Shown in pieces: positions 51,886 to 61,372 of a DNA stretch of 64,000 nucleotides. A program made the position numbers and the translations under genes. The notes under the pieces were generated by a model. That model was not told the DNA's origin and did not search any database. It worked only from the letters and a program-made list of their open reading frames with translations. The stretch comes from VXPQ01 sp965248175 (GTDB lineage Bacteria; Bacteroidota; Rhodothermia; Rhodothermales; VXPQ01), in assembly GCA_965248175.1 (NCBI GenBank), contig OZ252093.1, positions 496,001 to 560,000 of the forward strand, written 5' to 3'. Position 1 is the stretch's first letter. Every line of letters starts with the position of its first letter.

Positions 51886-53250
51886 ATGAATCCTATGTCA
51901 CGCCTGATGGCCTTGCCGGCAATCCTGTGTCTGCTGGCGTTTTTTACGCATGCGGACGCTTTCGGACAAGCGTCGGACGCGCCCCCGAACATCGTCGTGC
52001 TGTTCGCCGACGACATGGGATACGGAGACCTGAGCAGTTACGGGAATCCAACCATACGCACGCCGCAGCTCGACCGCATGGCCGACGAAGGGATCCGCCT
52101 GACGTCCTTCTATGTGGCTGCGGCGGTCTGCACGCCGTCGCGGGGCGGCCTGCTGACGGGCCGCTATCCCATCCGTCACCTCCCGCATAATCTTGGACCG
52201 GCTTCGAAAAACGGGCTGCCGCTCGAGGAAACGCTGATCGGCGAGCCGCTGCAGGAACACGGTTACCGAACCATGATGATCGGGAAATGGCACCTCGGAC
52301 ATGCAGAGGACGCCTACATGCCTACCTCGCGGGGCTTCGATCATTATTACGGCCTTCGCTACAGCAACGACATGATTCGGCCGTGGGTACAGACCGACGT
52401 GCCGCTGTACCTGTTCAGGGATCTGGAGCCGGTCCGCGAACCCTTGAACCAGGACACGCTGACCGTCACGTACACGAAGGAAGCCATCCGCTTCATCGAG
52501 AAGGCCGGACCGGAGCCGTTCTTTCTTTATCTGGCGTATGGAATGCCGCATGTGCCCGTCTACCCGGCGCCGCACCGGGACGGGCGGTCCCGAAAGGGGC
52601 GGTACGGGGACGTGATCGAAACCATCGACTGGAGCGTCGGGGAGATTCTGGCCACCCTCGAGGCCGAAGGGCTGGACGAACGCACGCTGGTGATCTTCAC
52701 CAGCGACAACGGGCCATGGCAGGCCATGCCGGATCGCATGTTCCAGACCGATATGATGCCGCTGCACGAACCCGTCAAGCCATGGCACAGCGGCTCGACA
52801 GGACCTCTGCGCGGATACAAGGGAACCACGTTCGAGGGAGGCTTTCGGGTGCCGTTTATTGCCCGCTGGCCGGGGCGGATACCTGCCGGGCGCGTCTCCG
52901 CCGACATGCTGGCCTCGCTCGACCTGTTCCCGACCCTGCTGGATGCGGCGGGCATTGCGCCGCCGGACCGTCTCGACGGAACCAGCGCGCTGCCCTTCCT
53001 GACGACGCGGGCCGTCTCGTCTCCAAGGGAGACGCTCTATTATTACCGGGGAGACCGGATCGAGGCCCTGCGGGAGGGTCCCTGGAAATTACGGATTCCG
53101 GCGCTGCCCGAGAGGGCGACAGGAGAACCTGCCCTGTACCATCTGGACGAGGATCCTGAGGAAAAACATGATCGGGCGGATATGTATCCGGACCTGGTAG
53201 CCCGCTTGCAGGCTGCAATGGGGGCGTTCGATATGGAAGCGAGGCAGTGA
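51886..53250 (+). CDS. Sulfatase 3 of a three-gene operon
   Basis: About 454 residues, secreted (MNPMSRLMALPAILCLLAFFTHADAFGQ). Metal site PNIVVLFADDMGYGDLSSYGNP, formylglycine site CTPSR (Cys about 82), GKWHLGH, and VIFTSDNGPWQAM. This is the arylsulfatase / N-acetylgalactosamine-sulfatase type with the LLTGRYPIRH segment. The start at 51886 was chosen at the signal peptide; the longer frame is sulfatase 2 read out of phase. Three different sulfatases in one operon suggests stepwise removal of sulfates at different positions of one glycan. Confidence 0.9.
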   Translation: MNPMSRLMALPAILCLLAFFTHADAFGQASDAPPNIVVLFADDMGYGDLSSYGNPTIRTPQLDRMADEGIRLTSFYVAAAVCTPSRGGLLTGRYPIRHLPHNLGPASKNGLPLEETLIGEPLQEHGYRTMMIGKWHLGHAEDAYMPTSRGFDHYYGLRYSNDMIRPWVQTDVPLYLFRDLEPVREPLNQDTLTVTYTKEAIRFIEKAGPEPFFLYLAYGMPHVPVYPAPHRDGRSRKGRYGDVIETIDWSVGEILATLEAEGLDERTLVIFTSDNGPWQAMPDRMFQTDMMPLHEPVKPWHSGSTGPLRGYKGTTFEGGFRVPFIARWPGRIPAGRVSADMLASLDLFPTLLDAAGIAPPDRLDGTSALPFLTTRAVSSPRETLYYYRGDRIEALREGPWKLRIPALPERATGEPALYHLDEDPEEKHDRADMYPDLVARLQAAMGAFDMEARQ

Positions 53251-53413
53251 GGCGGTGATTCCTTGTAGTACAGGCTCCCGGACAGGAAAACACTTTGGGG
53301 GATCGATACTACTGACCGATTCTCAATGAGCCGGAGTTTTTCCGATTCGGGAATGGGGCCTTGCGTTCCGTGATGTTCATCAACATAGGTACTGGTATAC
53401 GAACAAGATCGGC

Positions 53414-56400
53414 TCACAATGGATTGGAAAGGACAGAGGCCTGCTTTTCGCCTGCCGTCAACGTATAGAGAACCGGTACCACGAAGAGCGTGAGCACCGT
53501 AGCACTCGCCAGGCCGCCGATGATGGCGATGGCCAACGGCGCGCGTAACTCAGCCCCTTCGCCCAATCCCAGCGCCAGGGGCGTAAGTCCCAGTATGGTC
53601 GTAATCGTGGTCATCAGGATCGGTCGCAGGCGGTTGCGTCCCGCAGCCAACACAGCCGGCTTGAGCGGCATGCCGCGAGAACGTTGCTGGTTGATGAAAT
53701 CCACTTTCACGATAGCATCGTTCACAACGATACCCACGAGCACCACGCAGCCGGTCAGACTCATAAGGTTGATTGTATGACCTGTGAGGCCTACTACGCA
53801 GGCGACGCCGGCCACTGCCAACGGCAGGGTGAACAAGATCACAAGCGGCTGCACCAGGCTTTCAAACTGTGCGGCCAGAATAAGATAGACGAGCAGAAGA
53901 CTGAGCAGCAGGCTGCTCCCAAGCGCATACAAACCGTCACGGAAAGCTTCCGTGGCTCCCCCGACACGTACCCGCACGTAAGGCGGTAATGTGCCGGTAA
54001 GCGTTTCGACCACGGCTTCGCTGGCCGACGCCAGGTCAGCGATGGGAGAAACGTCCGCGATGATACGTACGACGGGCGTCTGCTCGATCCTGACGAGCGT
54101 GGAGGGAAGTTCGACAAGACGCGCCGCCACAAACTCGCCAATCGGCATCAAGCCACGCGGGGTAGGTACATGCTCGGCAAGGAGGCGCTGGATGGAATCA
54201 ATACCATATGCCCTGATAACGATTGGAATCTCCTCGTTCACTGTTCGCAGTTCCGAGGCACGCCTCCCCCGCCCAGCCGCTTCGAGGTACGTCGCAATCG
54301 TTGCGGGTTCCACTTGAAAACGAGCAAGATTGTCCCGCCGGAAAGTAAGCTGGTAGACGGGTATTTTTTCTCCGTGCGCCTGACGGACATTCGCCAGTTC
54401 CGACCTGCTTTGGAGTGCGCTCAGAGCAAGGTGAAGCATTGAATCTGCTTCGACGCGCCGTTCGCTAACGAGGTCGATAAGCAAATCAGCCTCATCGGGA
54501 GCCACTATGGTTTCCAGTTGTGTCCGCACCGGTTTCACTTCCACGCCCATATCCGCGGCCAGACCGGTCGAAGCTACGGCTTCCGCTACGTCGTCCACGT
54601 CAATACCCTTCTCCAAAACAAGGATCAGGTCTCCTTCATAGGGAAGCCTCGGGTCAAGGTCGAGCCGGGCCTCGTCGCGCTCCCCCAGATCCGCCAGAAC
54701 ATGGCGCATCAAACCCTGATCGAACAGGTTCGTCTCCAACGCCGCTGAACGCATGCTGACGAGAGGCAGATCGGCATCCGAAGGGAGCTTCATATGCAGC
54801 TCAGTGCGGCCCTGATTCGTTCGGGGAACAACTTCCCGAGGCAAGTTCAGGGTTACCCACGCGCTGACGAACAGCAGCAACAAACACGTCCCGATCACGG
54901 CGCCTCGATGACGGAGGCTCGTCGCCAAAGCCCGTTCGTAGACACTTGTTATCCTGTTCCCGAAGTGGGTGGGCGCATCCTTCTCACCCCGTTCGACCTC
55001 ATCTCGTACACCGCGCACCGCCAACAGCGGCACGACGGTGAGCGCCACAAGCAGGGAGGCCGCCAGCGAACACGTCACGGCCACTGCCTGATCACGGAAG
55101 AGGCGCCCCGGAAGCCCCTCTACGAATGTGATCGGAATAAACACCGCGATCGTCGTAAGGGTGCTGGCGGTGATCGCGCCGGCCACCTCGATGACCCCCG
55201 AACGCGCTGCCTCGAAAGGCGGCATGCCTTCCTCTCGCAGTCGGGAGATATTCTCGACCACTATGATGGCGTTGTCGACGAGCATACCCACGCCGAGCGC
55301 CAGACCACTCAGAGAAATCAGGTTGAACGTTACGTCGAATAGTTCGAAGAGAATGAGCGTGATGCAGAGCGAGAGCGGCACGGCCACGGCTACCGCCAAC
55401 AGGATGCGCACACGCCTCAGAAACGCAAAGAGCACCATCATGGCCAGCAGGCCGCCAAGAAGTACAGCCTGGGTCACGGATCCGATGGCTTGCTGAATGA
55501 AGACGCTTTCGTCCACCACCACATCCAATTGCGCACCGGGGAGTTCGGCTTCCAGTTCTTCAAGTATGACTCGTGCGCCCCGGACGGCGCGCACAGTGTT
55601 GGCTTCCGCCCTGCGCTCCACAAGCAGCAGAAGCGCTTCCTCCCCATTGAGGCGGACCAGCCCCCGACGTTCTTCCACACTTTCCCGTACCACAGCTACG
55701 TCTCGCAGCCGAACAGGAATACCGCCCTCGTTCGTTACGACAGTGGCCGCTACATCGTTTGCCGTCTTGAATTCCCCGCTCACTTCTACAGCGTAGCGAA
55801 AGGGTCCATGCCGGATCATTCCGCCGGAGAGCGCCACGTTGCTCGCCCGCAATGCAGCGCCGATCCGATCTATACCGATCCGGTGAATCGCAAGTTTGCC
55901 CGCATCCGGCGCAATCTCGATCCGGCGCTCATATCCGCCGGTCACCCGCACGCGCGCAATGTCCCTGTGCTGTTCCAGGCGGCGGGCGATCACGTCCCGA
56001 CCGACCCGTTTCAAACCCACGAGGTCTTCCCGGACAAGCGAATCAGCAGGCGCCTCCGGGGATTGATATATCCGATCCGACCCATTCGCAGTCTGGCGAA
56101 GAGCAATCATCATGATGGGGCGATCGCCGGGGTCCAGGCGTAACACCACCGGTCGGCTCGCTTCCTGCGGAAGCACACTCCACAAGCGGTCCATGTTGCG
56201 GCGAACGTCGAGAAGGGCCATATCCAGATCGACATTCCAGCCGAAATCAAGGCGAATGAGACTCCCCCCGAGCCGGCTGCGCGAAGTGACCCGAACCACG
56301 CCTTCCGTGCCCGCGACAGCCGCCTCCAAACGCTCCGTGACAGCCTGTTCCACCTGGTCCGGGGGTACGTCCGGGTAGGATGTCCAGATGACCAACGCGG

Positions 56401-56530
56401 GATATCTGAGATCCGGAAGCAGCGATACGGGCAGCCGCGCATACGCTACAAGCCCCAGCACAACCAGAAGCGTGGCGAACGCCGTAACGGCAATTGGTCG
56501 GCGTAAACAAAAACCGACGAGTGATTTCAT
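53414..56530 (-). CDS. RND-family efflux permease, distal gene of the operon
   Basis: A 1038-residue inner-membrane pump of the HAE1/AcrB-like class with twelve helices and two large periplasmic loops. N-terminus MKSLVGFCLRRPIAVTAFATLL is standard; the helix-4 proton-relay region reads GMLVDNAIIVVENISRLREEGMPPFEAA, i.e. one Asp with Asn where AcrB has a second Asp, and helices 10-12 contain LTGCVVLVGIVVNDAIVKVDFINQ. It uses proton entry to expel substrates through an adaptor and an outer-membrane channel. The channel gene (TolC-like) is not in the window. It lies 58 bases downstream of the adaptor gene. Substrate unknown. Confidence 0.9.
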   Translation of the reverse strand: MKSLVGFCLRRPIAVTAFATLLVVLGLVAYARLPVSLLPDLRYPALVIWTSYPDVPPDQVEQAVTERLEAAVAGTEGVVRVTSRSRLGGSLIRLDFGWNVDLDMALLDVRRNMDRLWSVLPQEASRPVVLRLDPGDRPIMMIALRQTANGSDRIYQSPEAPADSLVREDLVGLKRVGRDVIARRLEQHRDIARVRVTGGYERRIEIAPDAGKLAIHRIGIDRIGAALRASNVALSGGMIRHGPFRYAVEVSGEFKTANDVAATVVTNEGGIPVRLRDVAVVRESVEERRGLVRLNGEEALLLLVERRAEANTVRAVRGARVILEELEAELPGAQLDVVVDESVFIQQAIGSVTQAVLLGGLLAMMVLFAFLRRVRILLAVAVAVPLSLCITLILFELFDVTFNLISLSGLALGVGMLVDNAIIVVENISRLREEGMPPFEAARSGVIEVAGAITASTLTTIAVFIPITFVEGLPGRLFRDQAVAVTCSLAASLLVALTVVPLLAVRGVRDEVERGEKDAPTHFGNRITSVYERALATSLRHRGAVIGTCLLLLFVSAWVTLNLPREVVPRTNQGRTELHMKLPSDADLPLVSMRSAALETNLFDQGLMRHVLADLGERDEARLDLDPRLPYEGDLILVLEKGIDVDDVAEAVASTGLAADMGVEVKPVRTQLETIVAPDEADLLIDLVSERRVEADSMLHLALSALQSRSELANVRQAHGEKIPVYQLTFRRDNLARFQVEPATIATYLEAAGRGRRASELRTVNEEIPIVIRAYGIDSIQRLLAEHVPTPRGLMPIGEFVAARLVELPSTLVRIEQTPVVRIIADVSPIADLASASEAVVETLTGTLPPYVRVRVGGATEAFRDGLYALGSSLLLSLLLVYLILAAQFESLVQPLVILFTLPLAVAGVACVVGLTGHTINLMSLTGCVVLVGIVVNDAIVKVDFINQQRSRGMPLKPAVLAAGRNRLRPILMTTITTILGLTPLALGLGEGAELRAPLAIAIIGGLASATVLTLFVVPVLYTLTAGEKQASVLSNPL

Positions 56531-56588
56531 GCAGACTGTTCGGATTGCGGGACTCGAACTTCCGTCTCTTGCGCCTCGGCGCGTGAGG

Positions 56589-57899
56589 CTAATGCATCGC
56601 CGTGATTTCTACCGGCGTGTCGTGCGCCAGAGAGTAATGGCCGGCAACGGCAACGATGTCGCCGGGTCGAAGTCCTTCGACGATCTCGACGTAGTCCCCC
56701 GAAGCCGATCCCGTCGTTACATATATCCATTTGGCAATATCTTCTTCGATGCGAAAGACCAGGTCGCGCCCCTGCCGCACCAATACGGCATCGGTGGGCA
56801 CCGCCAGCCTCATAGGCAGGCGCCCTGACTCCAACTCGACATAGGCGAACAGTCCGGCCACCAGCCTTCTTCTCGGGTTGGCCAGGGTAACCGTAACCCT
56901 TCCCGTTCCGGTATCCGGATCGATACTTGGGTTGATCGTATAGATTGCGCCCTCGAAAAGAGCGTCTTCGAGCGCGGGAATACGCGCCTGTGCAGATGCG
57001 CCCACCGACAGGCGCAAGAGATCGGATTCCAACACATCCACCTCAATCTTCATACGGGCGTCATCAAGCACCCTGAGCAACGTTTGTCCCGCACCGATAT
57101 GTTGCCCGACCTCTACCTCGATGTCCGCCACACGCCCCGCAAAGGGCGCCCGCACATAGGTTCGGTCCAACGTCAATCGGGCTTGCTCCACACGCTGCTG
57201 AGCCTGTGAGAGACCGTGCACCGCCGCGCTCACCGTGCCGCGCATACTTCCGGAGAGCACCTCGGCTGTCTCGAAACGTTGCTGGGCCTCTTCGAGATCG
57301 CTCTCCGAGATGGCGCCACTGTCATGACTTCTTTCCGCCTCGCGAAGTAACCTTTCGGCCTGAGCAAACCCCACCGTATCGGCAAGCGCGGCATCGCCGA
57401 GGTTTTTCATCCTCACGAGATACTCGGCGCGAATCTTCAGCAGATCCGCCTCGGCCTGCGCCAGTTCGATGCTTTGTTGACGATCATCCAGTTTCAGCAG
57501 CAATGCCCCCGCCTGAACAAAGGCGCCTTCCTCAACGAGACGTTCGGCCACCAGGCCGCTCGCCTGGCTGCCGATGTCGGTGGACCGCCATGGAGCCAGA
57601 TACCCGGTAGCCTCCGCGCGCAATATGAAGTCCTGCAACGTAACCGTGATCGCTTCCACCGGCGCCGGCGCCGCGCCGCTGCCTCCCTCCGGTACTTGCC
57701 GCTCGTTTCCCGCGGCGTCTCCAACCCAGCGAGGCCAATACGCGTAAACAAGGAGTCCCGCCAAGGCAACCGCCAATACCACTGAAGCAAGGAAACGCCC
57801 GGTCCTGAATCTGCGCCTTTGGCGAGACATATACTGCCTTGGAGCGCTGTGCTCCGGCGCTTGGCCTCGCTGGTCGTCATGTTGCATCATTTCTGTCAT
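56589..57899 (-). CDS. RND periplasmic adaptor (membrane fusion protein)
   Basis: A 436-residue HlyD/AcrA-type adaptor: one N-terminal membrane anchor (FLASVVLAVALAGLLVYAYW), barrel-sandwich hybrid halves (GYLAPWRSTDIGSQASGLVAERLVEEGAFVQAG and TYVRAPFAGRVADIEVEVGQHIGAG), a coiled-coil hairpin of about 90 residues between them rich in Ala, Glu and Gln, and a beta-barrel and membrane-proximal domain at the C-terminus. It bridges pump and outer-membrane channel. The start overlaps the stop of the upstream pump (ATGA). An alternative start is the ATG at 57887 (MMQHDDQ). One adaptor for two pumps. Confidence 0.9.
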   Translation of the reverse strand: MTEMMQHDDQRGQAPEHSAPRQYMSRQRRRFRTGRFLASVVLAVALAGLLVYAYWPRWVGDAAGNERQVPEGGSGAAPAPVEAITVTLQDFILRAEATGYLAPWRSTDIGSQASGLVAERLVEEGAFVQAGALLLKLDDRQQSIELAQAEADLLKIRAEYLVRMKNLGDAALADTVGFAQAERLLREAERSHDSGAISESDLEEAQQRFETAEVLSGSMRGTVSAAVHGLSQAQQRVEQARLTLDRTYVRAPFAGRVADIEVEVGQHIGAGQTLLRVLDDARMKIEVDVLESDLLRLSVGASAQARIPALEDALFEGAIYTINPSIDPDTGTGRVTVTLANPRRRLVAGLFAYVELESGRLPMRLAVPTDAVLVRQGRDLVFRIEEDIAKWIYVTTGSASGDYVEIVEGLRPGDIVAVAGHYSLAHDTPVEITAMH

Positions 57900-60800
57900 G
57901 CCACTGTGGAAGCGTTGTCTCCCGAACGTTTACCAAAATACCCTTTTCCCGGGATCCCTGCCCGGCGCACGTATGCCGGCCGTGGGCGCAGCGACAGCAT
58001 GGCTACCACGGCCATCGGCCCCAACAGAGTCGAGACAAGCAGTCCGCCGGTAACGGTAACGGCAAGCCCGAGCCATATGTCATTCCCGTCCGGGAAAAGA
58101 AGCAGCGGCGCCATCCCGGCGATCGACGTGAGCGTTGTCGTCCACATCGGCCACAGGCGATCCCGAACAGCCAATCGAACGAGAATCGGCGAAGGGGTGA
58201 CAGGACGAAGCGCACGAAGTTTGCGATAGCGATCCAGGAGCAGGATCGTGTCATTTACGACAATGCCCGCAAGCAGGACGGCCCCGATAAATGCTCCTTC
58301 GGCAAAGTTGACGCCGGTAAGCAGAAATCCCGCCGCTACGCCGATAATCGCCATGGGGATGCCCAACATGGCCAACAGGGACAGACGCCACGACTCGAAT
58401 ACCGCAGCCATGATCAGAAAAACCAGCAAGAGGCTTCCCGGCAATACCCAGCCGAACACGGTTCTTACCTTCTCGAAGAAGGAAAAAGACGGTATCTCAA
58501 ACCGGTAACCGGGGGGCAGGGGCATGCTTTCCAGTTCGCTCCTTACCAACTCTGGTCCGGCCACCGGAGAACCCATATAATAGACCCGGATATAGCGCTT
58601 GTATTGCTGGTTATAGCGTTCGATGCCCGGTGGGCTATCCTCAATGGAAAAATCGGCAAGTCCGGCAAGTTGAATATATGTGGAATCGCGTACAGATAAT
58701 GGATTCCGGGCCAGACGCGCCACATCGATCCGGTCGGCGTCCTTGACGATCACGCGGACGGGAACGTGCGCCTCGCCGCCAAAATAGGTGTGGAAAGCGG
58801 GAAGTCTTGTCGAAAAAACGGGGCGCAGGTACCCCGCCAACTCCTGGGCCCGTACCCCCGTGCGCGCCTCGGCGTCGGAATCCCATCGGAAACGCAACAC
58901 TTCCCGCGCCGAGGCATTTCCGTAACGGCCCCTATTTATATCCACCCCGACTACCCGGGGGCTGGCGCTCCTGATGCGCTCGGCAAACCGTTCCGACAGT
59001 GCCTCCAGATCGTCATAATCGGGACCGTATGCCTCCACGCTAATAGAAATGCCTGCACCCATTTGCTCGTTTCCGCCTCTGTAAAAGTATCCTTGTGTAA
59101 CAAGCCCCAAGACCGAAATGTCCATGCCCCCAAGAAATCTGGTTTCTTGTATGAGCGCCTGTCGCACGAGATATGGTTCGGATGTTACAAGGGAGGCATC
59201 GGAAAATGTTACATCCAACGAGGCCCGGTCTTCTGTGATACGGGCAATAGTCTGCTCCACAGACTCAAAAGACAGAGCTTTTTCCTCCAAACGGCGCATG
59301 GCTTCATCGCTGCGGCCGATGGGGTTGCCCGGAGGAAATCCCAGAGAAGCATACACAGCCGGGCGGATTCCGTAGTCCCAACGGGAGCCGAATTGCACGC
59401 GTTCCTTAAACAGGTGCAACATCCCGCCGACCATCGGCTGGAGCGCCGTGAGCCCCCTGCGAACCTCTTCCGATCCGATCGTGGCGTTGTACAAGCTTGC
59501 GAGGCGGGCCCCTTCCCGGGAAAATCCTTCCTCGGGCGCCCTGATCACAGGAGGAATGAGCCAGATAGGTATTCCCAGCAACAGCACCAGGAATACACAG
59601 GCGAGAACGGGAAAACGCGCCGCAAGGCGATACGGAAACGAAGCGGTTCTGAGCACGCGGCGCACGCGGCGACGGGGAGGCCTTGAGGGCAGCCAGCGCG
59701 CAAGCACCGGTATCAACAGCGCCGCACCGGCAAGCGAAGCCAGCAGGGTCAGCCCCGTCAACATGCCGAACGGTAGAAAAAGCGTGCGCAGGTCGCCGCT
59801 CAGGTATACCAGAGGCAGCAGCACGGCCACCGTGCTGAGCGTACCCCCAAGAAGAGGAAACCAGACCGCGTCCAGCGCACGTTTCGCTCTTTCATACAGA
59901 TGACCGGCCCTGTCCGCCCGCTCTCGCCTGAAAACGAATTGTTCTACAACAATGACCGCGTTATCCACGAGCAATCCGAATACCAGTACGAGGCCGGCAA
60001 GGGTCAGCAGATTGAGCGTCAACCCGAGTGGACGGAGAAGCAGGAAGGCTACGGCAAGCGGGACCGCCACGGCAAAAAACACGATGCCCGTCGCTCTGAC
60101 ACTTCGCAACATGAGAAGCAAGACAAGCACGATCAGGATCAGAGCGAGTCCTCCGCGCCGGGACAGATCGCGCAATTGTTTACGGACATCCTCGCTACGG
60201 TCATCCGCCACGAGAAGGCGCGCACCTTCGGGAAGGTCCGCGCGCAATGCAACAAGGCGTTGCTCTACATCCCGGGCGACTTCAAGCATGTTGCTTCCGG
60301 GAATCCTGTCGAGGGTAAGCGTGACGACGGGTTGGCCGTCTATACGGCTGATCGAGGACGCCGGGGCAAAGCCGAAGTGAACCCGAGCTACGTCCGACAG
60401 ATACACGGGGCGGGCGCCCGCCGGTCGTTTCAGAACGATCTTACGCAGGGCGTCAGTCCGTGCCTCCCCGGGACTCATCAACAGCAGTCCGTGCCTGCCG
60501 TCCCGGAGGCGCCCATAGGTTTGGTCGGTCGTAACCTCACGGAGCCGCCTCCGCACATCCTCCGGGGCCACCCCATACGTCGCAAGAAGCACCGGATCGA
60601 GCTCGATGAGCAACTCGCGCCCCGAACCCCCTGCCACAACGATGTCGCCAACACCCTCCAGGCTGCGTAGTTTGGGAACGATCCGGTCTTCGGCATAGAC
60701 ATACAATGCATCAAGCGTCAGGGGCCCTACGAGTTGAATGGTCAGGAAACCCCGCTCGTCGCGCAACGCTTCGGGGATTTCCTTCGTCAGACGTGGTATT

Positions 60801-61168
60801 ACATAAGGAGGAAGTACCTCGCGAAGAAAGGTTAGCTGATCGTCAATACGTGCGACGTAAGAACCAAGATCGACGCCGCGCGATACGCCAAGAATGATCG
60901 TTGCTCTCCCTTCCTCTGAAAAACTTTCCACACTGGCCGTACCCGCCACCTCCTGAACGGCCCGCTCTATCGGCGCTGCAACGTACCGCTCCACAGCTCG
61001 TGGAGAAGCGCCCGACCATTCCACAGTAATGCGTACCTCCGGCAATTCGACCTCGGGAGACCACTCCAGCGGCGTGGAAAAGACGGCCCATATCCCTGCT
61101 GCGAGCAGTGCGATGCTCCACGATAGCACGGCGACAGGCCGCTCCAGCCAGTTATTCAGAAAGCGCAT
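57896..61168 (-). CDS. RND-family efflux permease, first gene of the operon
   Basis: A 1090-residue RND pump. MRFLNNWLERPVAVLSWSIALLAAGIWAVFSTPLEWSPEVELPEVRITVEWSGASPRAVERYV is a typical opening; the helix-4 region is LVFGLLVDNAVIVVEQFVFRRER, again with a single relay Asp, and helix 10-11 contains FIGAVLLAGIVVNDTILLLDRYRKL. It is only distantly similar to the distal pump, so the two are partners and not duplicates; systems with two different permeases (MdtBC-like) are known to form mixed trimers. First gene of the operon, with a palindrome-bearing leader upstream. Confidence 0.9.
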   Translation of the reverse strand: MRFLNNWLERPVAVLSWSIALLAAGIWAVFSTPLEWSPEVELPEVRITVEWSGASPRAVERYVAAPIERAVQEVAGTASVESFSEEGRATIILGVSRGVDLGSYVARIDDQLTFLREVLPPYVIPRLTKEIPEALRDERGFLTIQLVGPLTLDALYVYAEDRIVPKLRSLEGVGDIVVAGGSGRELLIELDPVLLATYGVAPEDVRRRLREVTTDQTYGRLRDGRHGLLLMSPGEARTDALRKIVLKRPAGARPVYLSDVARVHFGFAPASSISRIDGQPVVTLTLDRIPGSNMLEVARDVEQRLVALRADLPEGARLLVADDRSEDVRKQLRDLSRRGGLALILIVLVLLLMLRSVRATGIVFFAVAVPLAVAFLLLRPLGLTLNLLTLAGLVLVFGLLVDNAVIVVEQFVFRRERADRAGHLYERAKRALDAVWFPLLGGTLSTVAVLLPLVYLSGDLRTLFLPFGMLTGLTLLASLAGAALLIPVLARWLPSRPPRRRVRRVLRTASFPYRLAARFPVLACVFLVLLLGIPIWLIPPVIRAPEEGFSREGARLASLYNATIGSEEVRRGLTALQPMVGGMLHLFKERVQFGSRWDYGIRPAVYASLGFPPGNPIGRSDEAMRRLEEKALSFESVEQTIARITEDRASLDVTFSDASLVTSEPYLVRQALIQETRFLGGMDISVLGLVTQGYFYRGGNEQMGAGISISVEAYGPDYDDLEALSERFAERIRSASPRVVGVDINRGRYGNASAREVLRFRWDSDAEARTGVRAQELAGYLRPVFSTRLPAFHTYFGGEAHVPVRVIVKDADRIDVARLARNPLSVRDSTYIQLAGLADFSIEDSPPGIERYNQQYKRYIRVYYMGSPVAGPELVRSELESMPLPPGYRFEIPSFSFFEKVRTVFGWVLPGSLLLVFLIMAAVFESWRLSLLAMLGIPMAIIGVAAGFLLTGVNFAEGAFIGAVLLAGIVVNDTILLLDRYRKLRALRPVTPSPILVRLAVRDRLWPMWTTTLTSIAGMAPLLLFPDGNDIWLGLAVTVTGGLLVSTLLGPMAVVAMLSLRPRPAYVRRAGIPGKGYFGKRSGDNASTVA

Positions 61169-61276
61169 CTCGAATCAGACGGAAATCAGAACACCGAAAA
61201 CGCCAAGCCAACGTTCTCACGTCGGTACAATGTAAAGTGTCTAAAATGGGTAAGCAAACCGGATGACTTCATTACC

Positions 61277-61290
61277 TTTTCGTACGAAAA
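61277..61290. promoter_or_regulatory. Palindromic candidate operator of the RND operon
   Basis: Perfect 14-bp palindrome TTTTCGTACGAAAA about 110 bases upstream of the first pump gene, with further inverted arms ACCTT and AAGGT just outside. Many RND operons are controlled by a repressor binding such a site, but no regulator gene is adjacent, so the role is inference. Confidence 0.45.
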
Positions 61291-61372
61291 ACGAAGGTCT
61301 ATGAACAGAAGAGCGACAATGATAATTAATTGATTGCGAAGATTATATGTCTGATACATGCTCAATTTTCCC

